In this document: piece by piece, positions 7,929-16,065 of the stretch
Layout of the letters: each line of letters opens with the position of its first letter
Position numbering within the stretch: position 1 is the stretch's first letter
Origin: JBDTSW01 sp963758845
Lineage (GTDB): Bacteria > Actinomycetota > Thermoleophilia > Solirubrobacterales > 70-9
Length of the DNA stretch: 64,000 nt
Direction: 5' to 3'
Assembly: GCA_963758845.1 (NCBI GenBank)
Contig: CAVWWX010000002.1
Location: 2,480,001 to 2,544,000 of the forward strand
Notes under the pieces: model-generated
The model's database searches: none
The model's input: only the letters and a program-made list of their open reading frames with translations
Told to the model about the DNA's origin: nothing
Made by a program: the position numbers and the translations under genes

Positions 7929-10463
7929 ATGAACCGGATGGAAGCGGGCCAGCATCCCCAGGGGCTCTCGAGCAACGAGGCGTATCGCCGGCTGGAGCAG
8001 CTCGGACCGCCCGAGGAGGCCTCGAGCCGCTCGGTCCGCTCGATCGTCCTCGGGAACGTCCTCACGCTCTTCAACGCGATCATCGGGGTCTTCTTCATCC
8101 TGATCATGTCGCTCGGCCTGTTCGCGGACGCGATCTTCGGCTTCATCGCGGCGCTCAATTCCTACATCGGGATCCGCCAGGAGCTGAAGGCGAAGGAGAC
8201 GCTGGACCAGCTCGCCCTCCTGGTCGCGCCCCGAGCGAGGGTGGTGCGCGACGGCCGCCTTGCCGAGCTCACCGCCGAGGAGGTCGTGCCCGGCGACATC
8301 GTTCGCGTCGAGCCCGGCGACCAGCTCGTCGCCGACGGCGAGGTGATCGCCTCGCGGGGGCTGACGCTGGACGAGTCGATGCTGACCGGCGAGTCCGACG
8401 GGATGCGCAAGCAGGCCGGCGACACCCTGCTGTCCGGCGCCTTCTGCCTCTCGGGCTCGGGCTATTACGAGCTCGACGCCGTGCGTGAGCAGAGCCACGC
8501 GGCGCGGATCGCCGGCGAGGCGCGCGAGTTCCGCCACCCGCCGTCGCCGCTCCAGCAGGAGGTCAACCAGGTCCTTCAGGCGACGACGATCGTGATGGTG
8601 CCGCTGGCGATCATCCTGCTGCTGGCGCTGGGCGTGCGGAGCATCGGCTTCCAGGAGGCGGCGCAGACGTCCACCGCCGGCCTGATCACGCTCATCCCCG
8701 AGGGCCTGGTGCTGTTGATGAGCGTGACCCTGGCGGTCGCGGCGGTTCGGTTGGCGCGGATGAACACGTTGGTCCAGCAGATGAGCGCAACCGAGGCGCT
8801 GGCAGCGGTCGACACGATCTGCGTCGACAAGACCGGGACCCTCACCGACGGCACCCTCGAGCTGGTCTCGGTCGAGGTGGCCGACCCCCAGCGCCCGGGA
8901 GCGGCGCACGAGGCGCTGGGCCTGTTCGCGCACTCCGCCGGCGAGCGGAACCGCACTCTCGAGGTGATCGCCGAGCGCTACCCCGGCGCGCCGGGGCAGG
9001 TGGTCGCCGAGGTCCCGTTCTCGTCCTCGTGGAAGTGGAGCGGGGTCACGGTGAACGGCTCCGGCGCCTCGCGCTCGTACGTCATGGGGGCGCCCGACGT
9101 CCTGGCGGCGGCCGGTGTTCTGGAGCTGCCGCCGGCGCTCCAGAACACCCTCGAGACCCACACCCGCGCCGGGCGGCGGGTGGTTGCCTTCGGCGAAGCG
9201 TCCGGCGCGCTGCCCCAGGACCCGGCCCAGGCCCCTCCCCCGCCGCTCGAGCCGCGGGCGCTGGTGGTGCTGGAGGAGCGCCTGCGCCCCGACGCCGCCG
9301 AGACCGTGGCGTTCATGCGCGGGCAGGAGGTCGACCTGAAGCTGATCTCGGGCGACGCGCGCTCGACCGTGACCGCGGTGGCCCACGCCGTGGGCGTCCC
9401 GCAGGACGCCGGGGTGATCGAGGGCCCGGACCTGCCCGACGACCGGCCGGGGCTGGCCCAAGCGGCCGAGAGCAACACGATCTTCTGCCGGATCACCCCC
9501 GAGCAGAAGAAAGCGCTGGTCAGCGCGCTGGGCGACCGGGGCAGGTTCACGGCGATGATCGGCGACGGCGTCAACGACGTCCCGGCGTTAAAGGCCGCGA
9601 AGGTGGCCGTCGCGATGGGCTCGGGCAGCCAGATCACCAAGGGCGTCGGCGACGTCATCCTGTTGAAGGACGAGTTCGGGATGCTTCCGCGCGCGATCGC
9701 TGAGGGACGGCGCATCGCACGCAACATCCACCGGCTCGGCCGCCTGTACCTGACGAAGTCCGTCTACGCCGCGTTCCTGATCACCGTCACGGCGATCTTC
9801 GGGTTCACCTTCCCGTTCCTGCCCCGTCACCTCACCGTGGCCGCGTTGCTGACGATCGGGATCCCGTCCTTCGTGCTGGCGCTGGCGCCCAGCGAGGGCC
9901 CCCTCTACCGAGGCAGGCTGCTGAAAGCACTGGCGGCGTTCGCCGTTCCCGCCGGGCTCGCCTGCGGCGTCGCCTCGCTGCTGTCGTTCTTCCTCGTCGA
10001 CAACGTGTTCGGGGGGTCGCTCGACGAGGGGAGGACGGCGGCCACGACCACGCTGATCGTGCTCGGCCTGTGCTTCATCCTCCTGCTCGAGCGAGGGCCG
10101 GGCCGCGAGCACATCACGATCCAGAGCTACATGCTGGCGATGATCGCCGGGCTGGGGGCCCTCTTCGCCGGGATCCTGGCGATCCCGCCCGTGCGCGACT
10201 TCTTCGAGCTCGACCTCCTCACCTCGGGACAGTGGTTCCTGGCGCTCGCGTCGGTCGCCGCCGGCCTGCTGCTGGCGGCGGTGGCGTGGCGGCTGCCCTA
10301 CATCCAGCACCTCGAGGTCGACCCCGCCGCGCCTCCCGAGCCCGAGTCCGACGGGCCCGCGCCGACCCACCGGCCCCGCACCGGCGAGCAAGCCGCCGTG
10401 CCGCCACCCGAACCCGGACCGCCTACCGACGAGCGACCGACCAAGATCCTTCCTGACCCATGA
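7929..10463 (+). CDS. ctpE: Cation-transporting P-type ATPase, CtpE-like
   Basis: Ion pump of 844 residues with all core P-type ATPase signatures: TGES in the actuator domain (153-156), IPEGL in the ion-binding membrane helix (256-260), the phosphorylated Asp300 in DKTGTLT, and GDGVNDVPAL (from 545). There is no N-terminal heavy-metal domain and no CPC motif, so a heavy-metal pump is unlikely. The IPEGLVLLMSVTLAVAAVRL segment and the NAIIGVFFI...GIRQELKAKETLDQL start resemble mycobacterial CtpE, reported as a Ca2+ transporter; Ca2+ is therefore the best guess. The C-terminal ~45 residues are Pro/Glu-rich and probably disordered. The stop overlaps the pyk start by 4 bases. A second ATG at 7938 is an alternative start. 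Confidence 0.87.
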   Translation: MNRMEAGQHPQGLSSNEAYRRLEQLGPPEEASSRSVRSIVLGNVLTLFNAIIGVFFILIMSLGLFADAIFGFIAALNSYIGIRQELKAKETLDQLALLVAPRARVVRDGRLAELTAEEVVPGDIVRVEPGDQLVADGEVIASRGLTLDESMLTGESDGMRKQAGDTLLSGAFCLSGSGYYELDAVREQSHAARIAGEAREFRHPPSPLQQEVNQVLQATTIVMVPLAIILLLALGVRSIGFQEAAQTSTAGLITLIPEGLVLLMSVTLAVAAVRLARMNTLVQQMSATEALAAVDTICVDKTGTLTDGTLELVSVEVADPQRPGAAHEALGLFAHSAGERNRTLEVIAERYPGAPGQVVAEVPFSSSWKWSGVTVNGSGASRSYVMGAPDVLAAAGVLELPPALQNTLETHTRAGRRVVAFGEASGALPQDPAQAPPPPLEPRALVVLEERLRPDAAETVAFMRGQEVDLKLISGDARSTVTAVAHAVGVPQDAGVIEGPDLPDDRPGLAQAAESNTIFCRITPEQKKALVSALGDRGRFTAMIGDGVNDVPALKAAKVAVAMGSGSQITKGVGDVILLKDEFGMLPRAIAEGRRIARNIHRLGRLYLTKSVYAAFLITVTAIFGFTFPFLPRHLTVAALLTIGIPSFVLALAPSEGPLYRGRLLKALAAFAVPAGLACGVASLLSFFLVDNVFGGSLDEGRTAATTTLIVLGLCFILLLERGPGREHITIQSYMLAMIAGLGALFAGILAIPPVRDFFELDLLTSGQWFLALASVAAGLLLAAVAWRLPYIQHLEVDPAAPPEPESDGPAPTHRPRTGEQAAVPPPEPGPPTDERPTKILPDP

Positions 10464-11893
10464 CGGACCTGGCCTCCTATCGCCGTACCAAGATCGTCGC
10501 CACGATCGGGCCCGCCACGCGCACCGTCGACATGATGCGGCGGCTGATCGAGGCCGGCGTCGACGTGTTCCGGCTGAACTTCTCGCACGGCACGCGCGAC
10601 GAGCACGCCGAGAACATCGAGTGGGCGCGCGAGGCCTCCAGCGCGTCGGGCCGCGAGATCGGCCTGCTGGGAGACCTCCCCGGGCCGAAGCTGCGCCTGG
10701 GCGACATCCCGGACGGGGCCGTCGAGCTGGTCCAGGACAGCGAGACCGAGCTGACCGTGGGCGAGCGCAAGCCGAAGGACGGCGAGGTGCCCGTGGCCTG
10801 GGACGGCCTCCCGGGCGCCGTCGAGGAGGGCGACCGCGTCTACCTCGCCGACGGGCGGATCAGGCTGCGCGTCCTCGAGGCCGAGGGCGACTCGGTGCGC
10901 TGCGAGGTCGAGGCGGGCGGCAGGGTCGCCTCGCATCAGGGCCTCAACCTCCCCGGCGCCGAGGTCGGGCTGCCCTCGGCCGGGCGCGAGGACCTGGAGT
11001 GGGTGGACTTCGCGATCGCCAACGGCATCGACCTCCTGGCGATCTCGTTCGTGCGGCGCGCCGAGGACATCGCCCCGGTCGAGCGGCGCATCCGCACCTC
11101 GAACTCGGACGTGCCCGTGATCGCCAAGATCGAGAAGCCGCAGGCCGCCGAGCGCGCCGAGGAGATCGTCAAGGCCGTGACCGCCGGGATCATGGTGGCC
11201 CGCGGCGACCTGGGCATCGAGCTGCCGATCGAGCAGGTGCCGACGGTCCAGCGCCACCTGCTGCGCCTGGCGGGCCAGCACGCGGTCCCCTCGATCACCG
11301 CGACGCAGATGCTGGCGTCGATGGTCACCTCGCCGCGCCCGACCCGGGCCGAGGTCAGCGACGTCGCGGCGGCGATCCTGCAGGGCACCGACGCCGTGAT
11401 GCTGTCCGAGGAGACCGCGGTCGGCGAGTATCCGATCGAGGCCGTGGCGACGATGGACCGGATCGCGCGGGCCACCGAGCCCGACCTGCGCTACGGCGAC
11501 TGGCTCTTCAACCGCGTCGCCACCGACGCGTCGGACGTCGCCGGATCGGTCGCCCGGGCCGCGGTCGGCTCGGTCTACACGCTCGGCCTTGCCGCGATCG
11601 TCGTCCCCACCCGCAGCGGGCGGACGGCTCGCCTGGTCTCCGCGCACCGCCCCCGGGTGCCCGTCCTGGCCGTCTCGCCCAGGCTCGCGACCGTCCGCCG
11701 GCTGCAGCTCCTGTTCGGCGTGAAGTGCATGCTGGCCGAAGAGTGGGAGGGTCTGACCGCGCTCCTCGACGACTGCGCGCGGCTCGCGAAGGAGGCGGGC
11801 GTGGCGGACTCGGGCGACCTGATCGGCATCACCGCCGGCCTGCCAGAGCAGGAGCTGGGCACGAACCTGTTCGAGATCCACCGCGTTCCTTGA
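10460..11893 (+). CDS. pyk: Pyruvate kinase
   Basis: Final step of glycolysis: phosphoenolpyruvate + ADP to pyruvate + ATP. The 477 residues begin with TKIVATIGPATRTVDMMRRL and contain VFRLNFSHGT, the catalytic-lysine and metal-site region PVIAKIEKPQAAERAEEI, MVARGDLGIELPIEQVP and ATQMLASMVTSPRPTRAEVSD, all family hallmarks. The C-terminal allosteric domain is present. The ATG overlaps the stop of the upstream cation ATPase (ATGA at 10460), so pyruvate kinase is translationally coupled to an ion pump. Pyruvate kinases need Mg2+ and often K+, which makes the pairing suggestive, but no functional link can be shown here. Confidence 0.95.
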   Translation: MTDLASYRRTKIVATIGPATRTVDMMRRLIEAGVDVFRLNFSHGTRDEHAENIEWAREASSASGREIGLLGDLPGPKLRLGDIPDGAVELVQDSETELTVGERKPKDGEVPVAWDGLPGAVEEGDRVYLADGRIRLRVLEAEGDSVRCEVEAGGRVASHQGLNLPGAEVGLPSAGREDLEWVDFAIANGIDLLAISFVRRAEDIAPVERRIRTSNSDVPVIAKIEKPQAAERAEEIVKAVTAGIMVARGDLGIELPIEQVPTVQRHLLRLAGQHAVPSITATQMLASMVTSPRPTRAEVSDVAAAILQGTDAVMLSEETAVGEYPIEAVATMDRIARATEPDLRYGDWLFNRVATDASDVAGSVARAAVGSVYTLGLAAIVVPTRSGRTARLVSAHRPRVPVLAVSPRLATVRRLQLLFGVKCMLAEEWEGLTALLDDCARLAKEAGVADSGDLIGITAGLPEQELGTNLFEIHRVP

Positions 11894-12288
11894 GCGCGGC
11901 GGTGGTCCGGGCGCCGGCGCCGCTGGCGCTGATGGCCGTGATCTTCTATCTCTCGGCGCAGCCCGACCCGGGGGCGGACATCGGCGGGGTCGGCCGCATC
12001 CTGGCCCACGCCGGCGAGTACCTGCTGCTCACCGTGTTGTGGGCGTGGGCGCTGGCGCCGGCACTGGGCCGGCGCGCGATCGCCGTGGCCGCCGGGATCT
12101 CGTTTGCCTACGCGGTGTCCGACGAGATCCACCAGAGCTTCGTCGAGGGCCGCGACTCGGACCCGCTTGACGTCGTGGTCGACGCCGTCGGGATCGCGCT
12201 GGGCTGCGCGCTGGTCAGCCGCCTGCGGACTCGAGCAGCGCGGAGTCAGACTCCGACATCCCCGCGATCGGGTCCCCGTCCCAGCTGA
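11890..12288 (+). CDS. VanZ-like membrane protein
   Basis: About 132 residues with four hydrophobic segments and the VanZ family signatures: IFYLSAQPDPG near the start, HAGEYLLLTVLWAWAL, and SDEIHQSFVEGRDSDPLDVVVDAVG. VanZ proteins are small membrane proteins of unclear function; the original confers teicoplanin resistance. The start is uncertain: TTG at 11890 overlaps the pyk stop (TTGA), GTG at 11902 is also in frame, and ATG at 11932 would cut into the first helix. I chose the coupled TTG. The last ~25 codons overlap the 3' end of the opposing ATP-grasp gene by 74 bp. Confidence 0.78.
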   Translation: MSAAVVRAPAPLALMAVIFYLSAQPDPGADIGGVGRILAHAGEYLLLTVLWAWALAPALGRRAIAVAAGISFAYAVSDEIHQSFVEGRDSDPLDVVVDAVGIALGCALVSRLRTRAARSQTPTSPRSGPRPS

Positions 12289-13411
12289 GGTCGCCGGCCA
12301 TCGCCACGAACAGCTCGGCGTGCTCCGTGTGCTTGAGGCGTTCGGAGCGAACCAGGGCTAGGAACGAGTAGAGGTTCGGGAGCGCGTCGTGCCAGCCGCG
12401 GTCCGAGCCGCGGATGTGCACCAGATCGTGGAACGTGGCCGGCACCTGCTTGAACCCGTCGGAGAGGACGCCGCCGAGCACCGCGAGGTCGAGCTGGATC
12501 TCCTCGCCCTCCGCCACCGTCTGGCACTCGGCGTCCGCCTCGAGCAGGCCGCGCGCCAACTGGGGTGAGCTCATCAGCAGGGCGCCGTCGGTGGCGCGAG
12601 GGTTGCACTCGACCAGGTAAGGCCCGTTCGGCGAGTCGATGAAGTCGAAGGACACCTGGCCCGTGTATTCGCCTTGAGCCACGATCTCGCGCACGATCTC
12701 GAGCGTCGCGGCCCCGTCGATCGCCCGGAACTGGATCCCGGTCGAGTGCTTCCACTGGCGCGGGATCGCATAGGCGCAGTGCGCGGTGACCTTGCCGGCG
12801 TGGACGGTGCTGTAGGTGCAGAACGTCTCGCCCTCGACGAACTCCTGGACCAGCCACGGGTTGGTCCGGGTCGGCTTACACGATGCGATCGGGATCCTGC
12901 CCGCGAGTGGGCCCGCGTTGGTCAGCAACGTCACTCCCCCGCGCGAGAACGCGGCGCGGGCGAAGTACTTCGGAAAGTCCTCGAGGGCCGCGCGGAGCTC
13001 CTCGTCGGAGTGAGCGATGACCGTCTTCGCCATCGGCAGGCCCATCCCGGTCGCCAGGCGCTCGAAGCTCTCCTTGTCGTGGAGCGGCAGGAGCTTCGCG
13101 AACGGCGAGAAGAACAGGCCCGCTGTCTCACGCAGGCGATCCCACTGCGTCGAGAGATAGAAGACCTCCTCGAACGCCGGGACGATCACGTCGACCTCGT
13201 TCTCGGTAGCGATCCGCTCGACGTCGTCGACGAACTTCTCGGTCTCGTCGCGCGGCGAGCCGGTGACGAAGTGCTTGCTGACGTAGCGCGAGTGGCTCCC
13301 GGGGGCGACCTCCCATGCGTCGGAGGCGAGCACCTCGTGGCCCTCCTCGGCGAGCTTGCGGACGATCGCGAGCGCGAACGGCATCCGCGAGCCGGTGACC
13401 AGGACCCTCAT
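12215..13411 (-). CDS. ATP-grasp domain protein
   Basis: A 398-residue protein with an N-terminal Rossmann-like pre-ATP-grasp fold (MRVLVTGSRMPFALAIVRKL) followed by an ATP-grasp domain of carbamoyl-phosphate-synthase type: SFERLATGMGLPMAKTVIAH, NPWLVQEFVEGETFCTY and the metal-binding strand SFDFIDSPNGPYLVECNPRA. Such enzymes join a carboxylate to an amine or thiol with ATP. The product is unknown. The ATG overlaps the stop of the upstream crotonase-family gene by 4 bases, so a CoA-linked pathway is conceivable. The 3' end overlaps the opposing VanZ gene by 74 bp. Confidence 0.85.
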   Translation of the reverse strand: MRVLVTGSRMPFALAIVRKLAEEGHEVLASDAWEVAPGSHSRYVSKHFVTGSPRDETEKFVDDVERIATENEVDVIVPAFEEVFYLSTQWDRLRETAGLFFSPFAKLLPLHDKESFERLATGMGLPMAKTVIAHSDEELRAALEDFPKYFARAAFSRGGVTLLTNAGPLAGRIPIASCKPTRTNPWLVQEFVEGETFCTYSTVHAGKVTAHCAYAIPRQWKHSTGIQFRAIDGAATLEIVREIVAQGEYTGQVSFDFIDSPNGPYLVECNPRATDGALLMSSPQLARGLLEADAECQTVAEGEEIQLDLAVLGGVLSDGFKQVPATFHDLVHIRGSDRGWHDALPNLYSFLALVRSERLKHTEHAELFVAMAGDLSWDGDPIAGMSESDSALLESAGG

Positions 13412-14334
13412 CTCTCCTCCTTGCCGGGAAGCCCGAAGTCCCCGAACGGTTCGTCGCGCTCGCGCACGGCCTGCTTGAACCCGGCCTCGGCGGCGCGCTC
13501 TTGGAACGCGAAGCCCTCCGGCGTGTGGCGGGCGATCCCGTCCATCACGGTGCTGAGCGCCTGAGTCTGAAGCAGCCCAGCCGCGAGCACGGCCTGGTTG
13601 GCCTGGAGCTTGTGCATCACGAGCTGGTTGACCGGGATCCGAGCCACCCGCTCGAGCAGGTCCTCGAACACGCCGTCGAGCTCGCCGGCGGCGGCCCCGT
13701 CGGTCGCGAGGCCCCACTCGAGCGCCTCCGTGCCCGTCAGCGAGTCCCCGGTCAGGAGCAGGCGCTTGGCGCGAGCGGGCCCGAGGCGGTGGACCCACAG
13801 CGCGGTCGTCGGCACCCCCCAGACGCGGGCGGGCGGATAGCCGATCTTCGCGTCCTCGGAGACCACCAGGAGGTCGGAGCAAAGCGCCATGTCGGTGCCG
13901 CCGGCGACGCAGTAGCCGTGGACCTTGCAGACGACCGGCTTCTCCGAGAAGAACAGGCTCATGAAGCCGCGGACGTTGCGGGACATCATCTGGAAGTCCA
14001 CGACCGGGTCCCAGGTGCCGGCGGGATCGTGGTTCCGCGCCTGGACCGCGGGGTCGAGCGGGGATCCGGGCGGCGCGTCGGCGCCGAACCCCCCCTCCCC
14101 GATGCCCTCCGCCGAGGCGACCAGGTCGTAGCCGCCGCAGAAGCCAGAGCCGTTGCCGGCAAGCGCGATGACGTGGGCCTCGGGATCGAGGTTCGCCCGC
14201 TCGACGCACGCGGCCAGCTCACGCGGCATCTCGAGGGTGATCCCGTTCCCCCGCTCGGGGCGGTCGAGCGTGATCCGGGCGATCCGCCCGTCCCGCCGGT
14301 AGGTCATAGTCGTGAGCTCGCCGTGACCAGCCAC
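13408..14334 (-). CDS. Enoyl-CoA hydratase/isomerase (crotonase) family protein
   Basis: Crotonase-fold protein of 308 residues. TLDRPERGNGITLEM at the start, the oxyanion-hole motif ALAGNGSGFCGGYDL, and KPVVCKVHGYCVAGGTDMALCSDL around the second oxyanion hydrogen-bond donor identify the family. It is longer than a plain enoyl-CoA hydratase (~260) because of an insert of about 35 residues after the first motif, seen in several actinobacterial EchA paralogues. The usual catalytic Glu pair is not evident, so hydration versus isomerisation or thioester hydrolysis cannot be decided. The start may instead be the ATG nine codons in (MTYRRDG). Coupled to the ATP-grasp gene by an ATGA overlap. Confidence 0.85.
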   Translation of the reverse strand: MAGHGELTTMTYRRDGRIARITLDRPERGNGITLEMPRELAACVERANLDPEAHVIALAGNGSGFCGGYDLVASAEGIGEGGFGADAPPGSPLDPAVQARNHDPAGTWDPVVDFQMMSRNVRGFMSLFFSEKPVVCKVHGYCVAGGTDMALCSDLLVVSEDAKIGYPPARVWGVPTTALWVHRLGPARAKRLLLTGDSLTGTEALEWGLATDGAAAGELDGVFEDLLERVARIPVNQLVMHKLQANQAVLAAGLLQTQALSTVMDGIARHTPEGFAFQERAAEAGFKQAVRERDEPFGDFGLPGKEER

Positions 14335-14359
14335 GACGAGGCACGCTATCGGGCGACAG

Positions 14360-14463
14360 CTAGCGCGTGCCGTTGACGCGGGTGATGATCTCGTTCAGGG
14401 CCGCGAGCTCGTCGGCAAGCGCCCGGCGTCGTCGGACAGGTCGAGCGCGTCGCGCAGGTACTA
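14360..14463 (-). pseudogene. Remnant of an unidentified gene (about 34 codons)
   Basis: Between the crotonase gene and the small secreted-protein gene is a stretch that reads like protein in two frames: YLRDALDLSDDAG in one, then ALADELAALNEIITRVNGTR and a TAG stop (14360-14362) in another. Both pieces are amphipathic-helix-like and end cleanly at a stop, as the C-terminus of a real protein would. No start codon or ribosome site is associated, and the upstream part is bounded by the stop of the 14461-14919 gene, which is in the same frame as the first piece. I read it as the tail of a lost gene. I do not recognise the family. Confidence 0.35.
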
Positions 14464-14919
14464 GTTGCCCTTCCGCGCGGTCCAGTTCACGACGCCAGAC
14501 TCACAGCCGGTTGGGTCGTGGTGATAGCGGGCGGTGCCATCCGCCATCTGGCCGTGGAAGCGGCCCTTGACGTACCCGTAGAAGCCGTTGGCCGGGCTCA
14601 GCGCCTTGAACTTGCCGTTGTCGCGAATCGGGGCCGTGAGCCCCGCGTACTGAAGCCCGCCGGTCCCCTTGCACGGGTCGGCCTCGAGCTCGAAGAAGAC
14701 GACCGTGACCTTGGTCTTCTTCCTGTTGACGTTGAGCTGGAGGTTGTGGGGATCGCCGGCCTCGTCGTCTTGCGAGGTCGTGCCGCTGAAGGTGCCGTAG
14801 GTGAAGCCTCCATGGGCTGGAGCGGCGCTCAGCGAAAGCGCCACCAGCACCACCCCGACGGGGATGATCGCCCTCCAGGCCCTCCGGGTCCCTCCGCTTT
14901 CAAGCATCGCCTTCATGGC
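14461..14919 (-). CDS. Small secreted protein of unknown function
   Basis: I place the start at the ATG at 14919 because AAGGAG sits 4 bases before it; an upstream in-frame ATG at 14943 lacks this. The 152 residues begin with MKAMLESGG, two basic stretches and a clear signal sequence (AIIPVGVVLVALSLSAAPAHG) with cleavage predicted near residue 40. The mature part of about 110 residues is rich in Gly, Thr and Lys, has two Cys (DPCKG and GCESG) that could form a disulfide, and looks all-beta (YGTFSGTTSQ, KVTVVFFELEADP, FYGYVKGRFHGQM). Not a family I recognise. It stands alone between same-strand genes. Confidence 0.7.
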   Translation of the reverse strand, partial: AMKAMLESGGTRRAWRAIIPVGVVLVALSLSAAPAHGGFTYGTFSGTTSQDDEAGDPHNLQLNVNRKKTKVTVVFFELEADPCKGTGGLQYAGLTAPIRDNGKFKALSPANGFYGYVKGRFHGQMADGTARYHHDPTGCESGVVNWTARKGN

Positions 14920-15074
14920 TCTCCTTTTTCGTTTCCCCGCCACTGTCGGCTGCCCGAGCCCCCTCCGGCACGGGTCAATCGTCCCACAGCTCGCGACCCC
15001 GCGAGGTTGGCGTGGACGGATGTCCGGCCGCCAATTGCGTCAGCGCCGCCCGAGCCCGCCCAGCGTGTCTGCGG

Positions 15075-16034
15075 TCACTGGTCGAGCTGGTCGAACGTGC
15101 AGTCGGCTGGGTCCTTGTCGTCGCGCCAGCGGACGATCTTCGAGCCGTGGCGGATGCGCCCCGCGGCGACGTGGTCGAACGTGACCTCGACCACCAGCTC
15201 GGGCCGCAGCGAGATCCACTCCAGCTCGCGGTCGGCAGCCCAGCGGCTGGGATCGGCCGAGCCTCGCTCGCCCGTCTCATACGGGGCCAGCTCGTCGACC
15301 AGCTCGCGCTTTCGCTTCGCGCTCAGCCCCGAGGTGTGCCCGACCACGCGCAGGTCGTCGCCGTCATACAGGCCCAGGATCAGCGAGCCGACCGTGCGCT
15401 CCTCCTTGCCGGGCCGCCAGCCGACGACGACGGCGTCGGCCGTCCGAAGTCGCTTGATCTTCACCATGCCCTTGCGCTCGCCGGGCCGATACGGAGCATC
15501 CACCTGCTTTGCGATCACGCCCTCGCCGGACTGAAGCCACTTGGCCGCGCCGCCGGCGGGATCGGGGTCGAGGGGGGTCAGCTCGGCCGAACCGGGGTCG
15601 GCCGCCGCTTCGACGAGCTCGGCCAGGCGCTCCCGCCGCTCGCTGAACGGCGCCGTCAGCAGCTTCTTGGAGCCCACCGCGAGCAGGTCGAAGGCCCGGA
15701 ACCTGGCCGGCGTCTCCTCGGCGAGCATGTTGATCCGCGACTCGGCCGGGTGGATGCGGTTCTGGAGCGCATCGAAGACCTCCGCCCCGTCCTCGCCGAG
15801 GATCACCAGCTCGCCGTCGGCGACGTACCGGCCCTCCGGAAAGCGAAGCTCGGGAAAGTAGCGCGCGAGCGGCTTGCCGTTTCGCGACTGCACGAAGACG
15901 TCGTCGCCGTCGACGAACACGACCGCGCGGAAGCCGTCGTACTTCGGCTCGTACGTCCACCCATCACCCTCGGGGAGCTCCTTGCGCGACAGCGCGAGCT
16001 GGGGCTTCACGGGGGGCTTCAGGGGCAACGCCAC
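15075..16034 (-). CDS. ligC: ATP-dependent DNA ligase (LigC-like)
   Basis: Stand-alone ligase of 319 residues with the nucleotidyltransferase and OB-fold domains but no nuclease or primase domains. Motif I is EPKYDGFRA with adenylated Lys31; motif III-like FVDGDDVFVQSRNG, motif IV DGELVI and motif V GVIAKQ / KIKRLRTADAVVVGW are present, and VEVTFDHV lies in the OB-fold. Size and layout resemble mycobacterial LigC, which takes part in back-up repair. It seals nicks using ATP. It sits 31 bases downstream of the CapA-like gene on the same strand, with no sign of a Ku gene in the window. Confidence 0.9.
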   Translation of the reverse strand: MALPLKPPVKPQLALSRKELPEGDGWTYEPKYDGFRAVVFVDGDDVFVQSRNGKPLARYFPELRFPEGRYVADGELVILGEDGAEVFDALQNRIHPAESRINMLAEETPARFRAFDLLAVGSKKLLTAPFSERRERLAELVEAAADPGSAELTPLDPDPAGGAAKWLQSGEGVIAKQVDAPYRPGERKGMVKIKRLRTADAVVVGWRPGKEERTVGSLILGLYDGDDLRVVGHTSGLSAKRKRELVDELAPYETGERGSADPSRWAADRELEWISLRPELVVEVTFDHVAAGRIRHGSKIVRWRDDKDPADCTFDQLDQ

Positions 16035-16065
16035 GCCCCGATCGTATTGCGCCCGCCCGACCGGC

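Noticed and set aside
7929..10463. Heavy-metal (Cu/Zn/Cd) exporter
   Set aside because: No CPC/SPC motif and no metal-binding N-terminal domain; IPEGL is found instead, as in CtpE-like pumps.
15075..16034. LigD/Ku non-homologous end-joining system
   Set aside because: Only the ligase domain is present; there is no Ku, primase or nuclease domain in the window.
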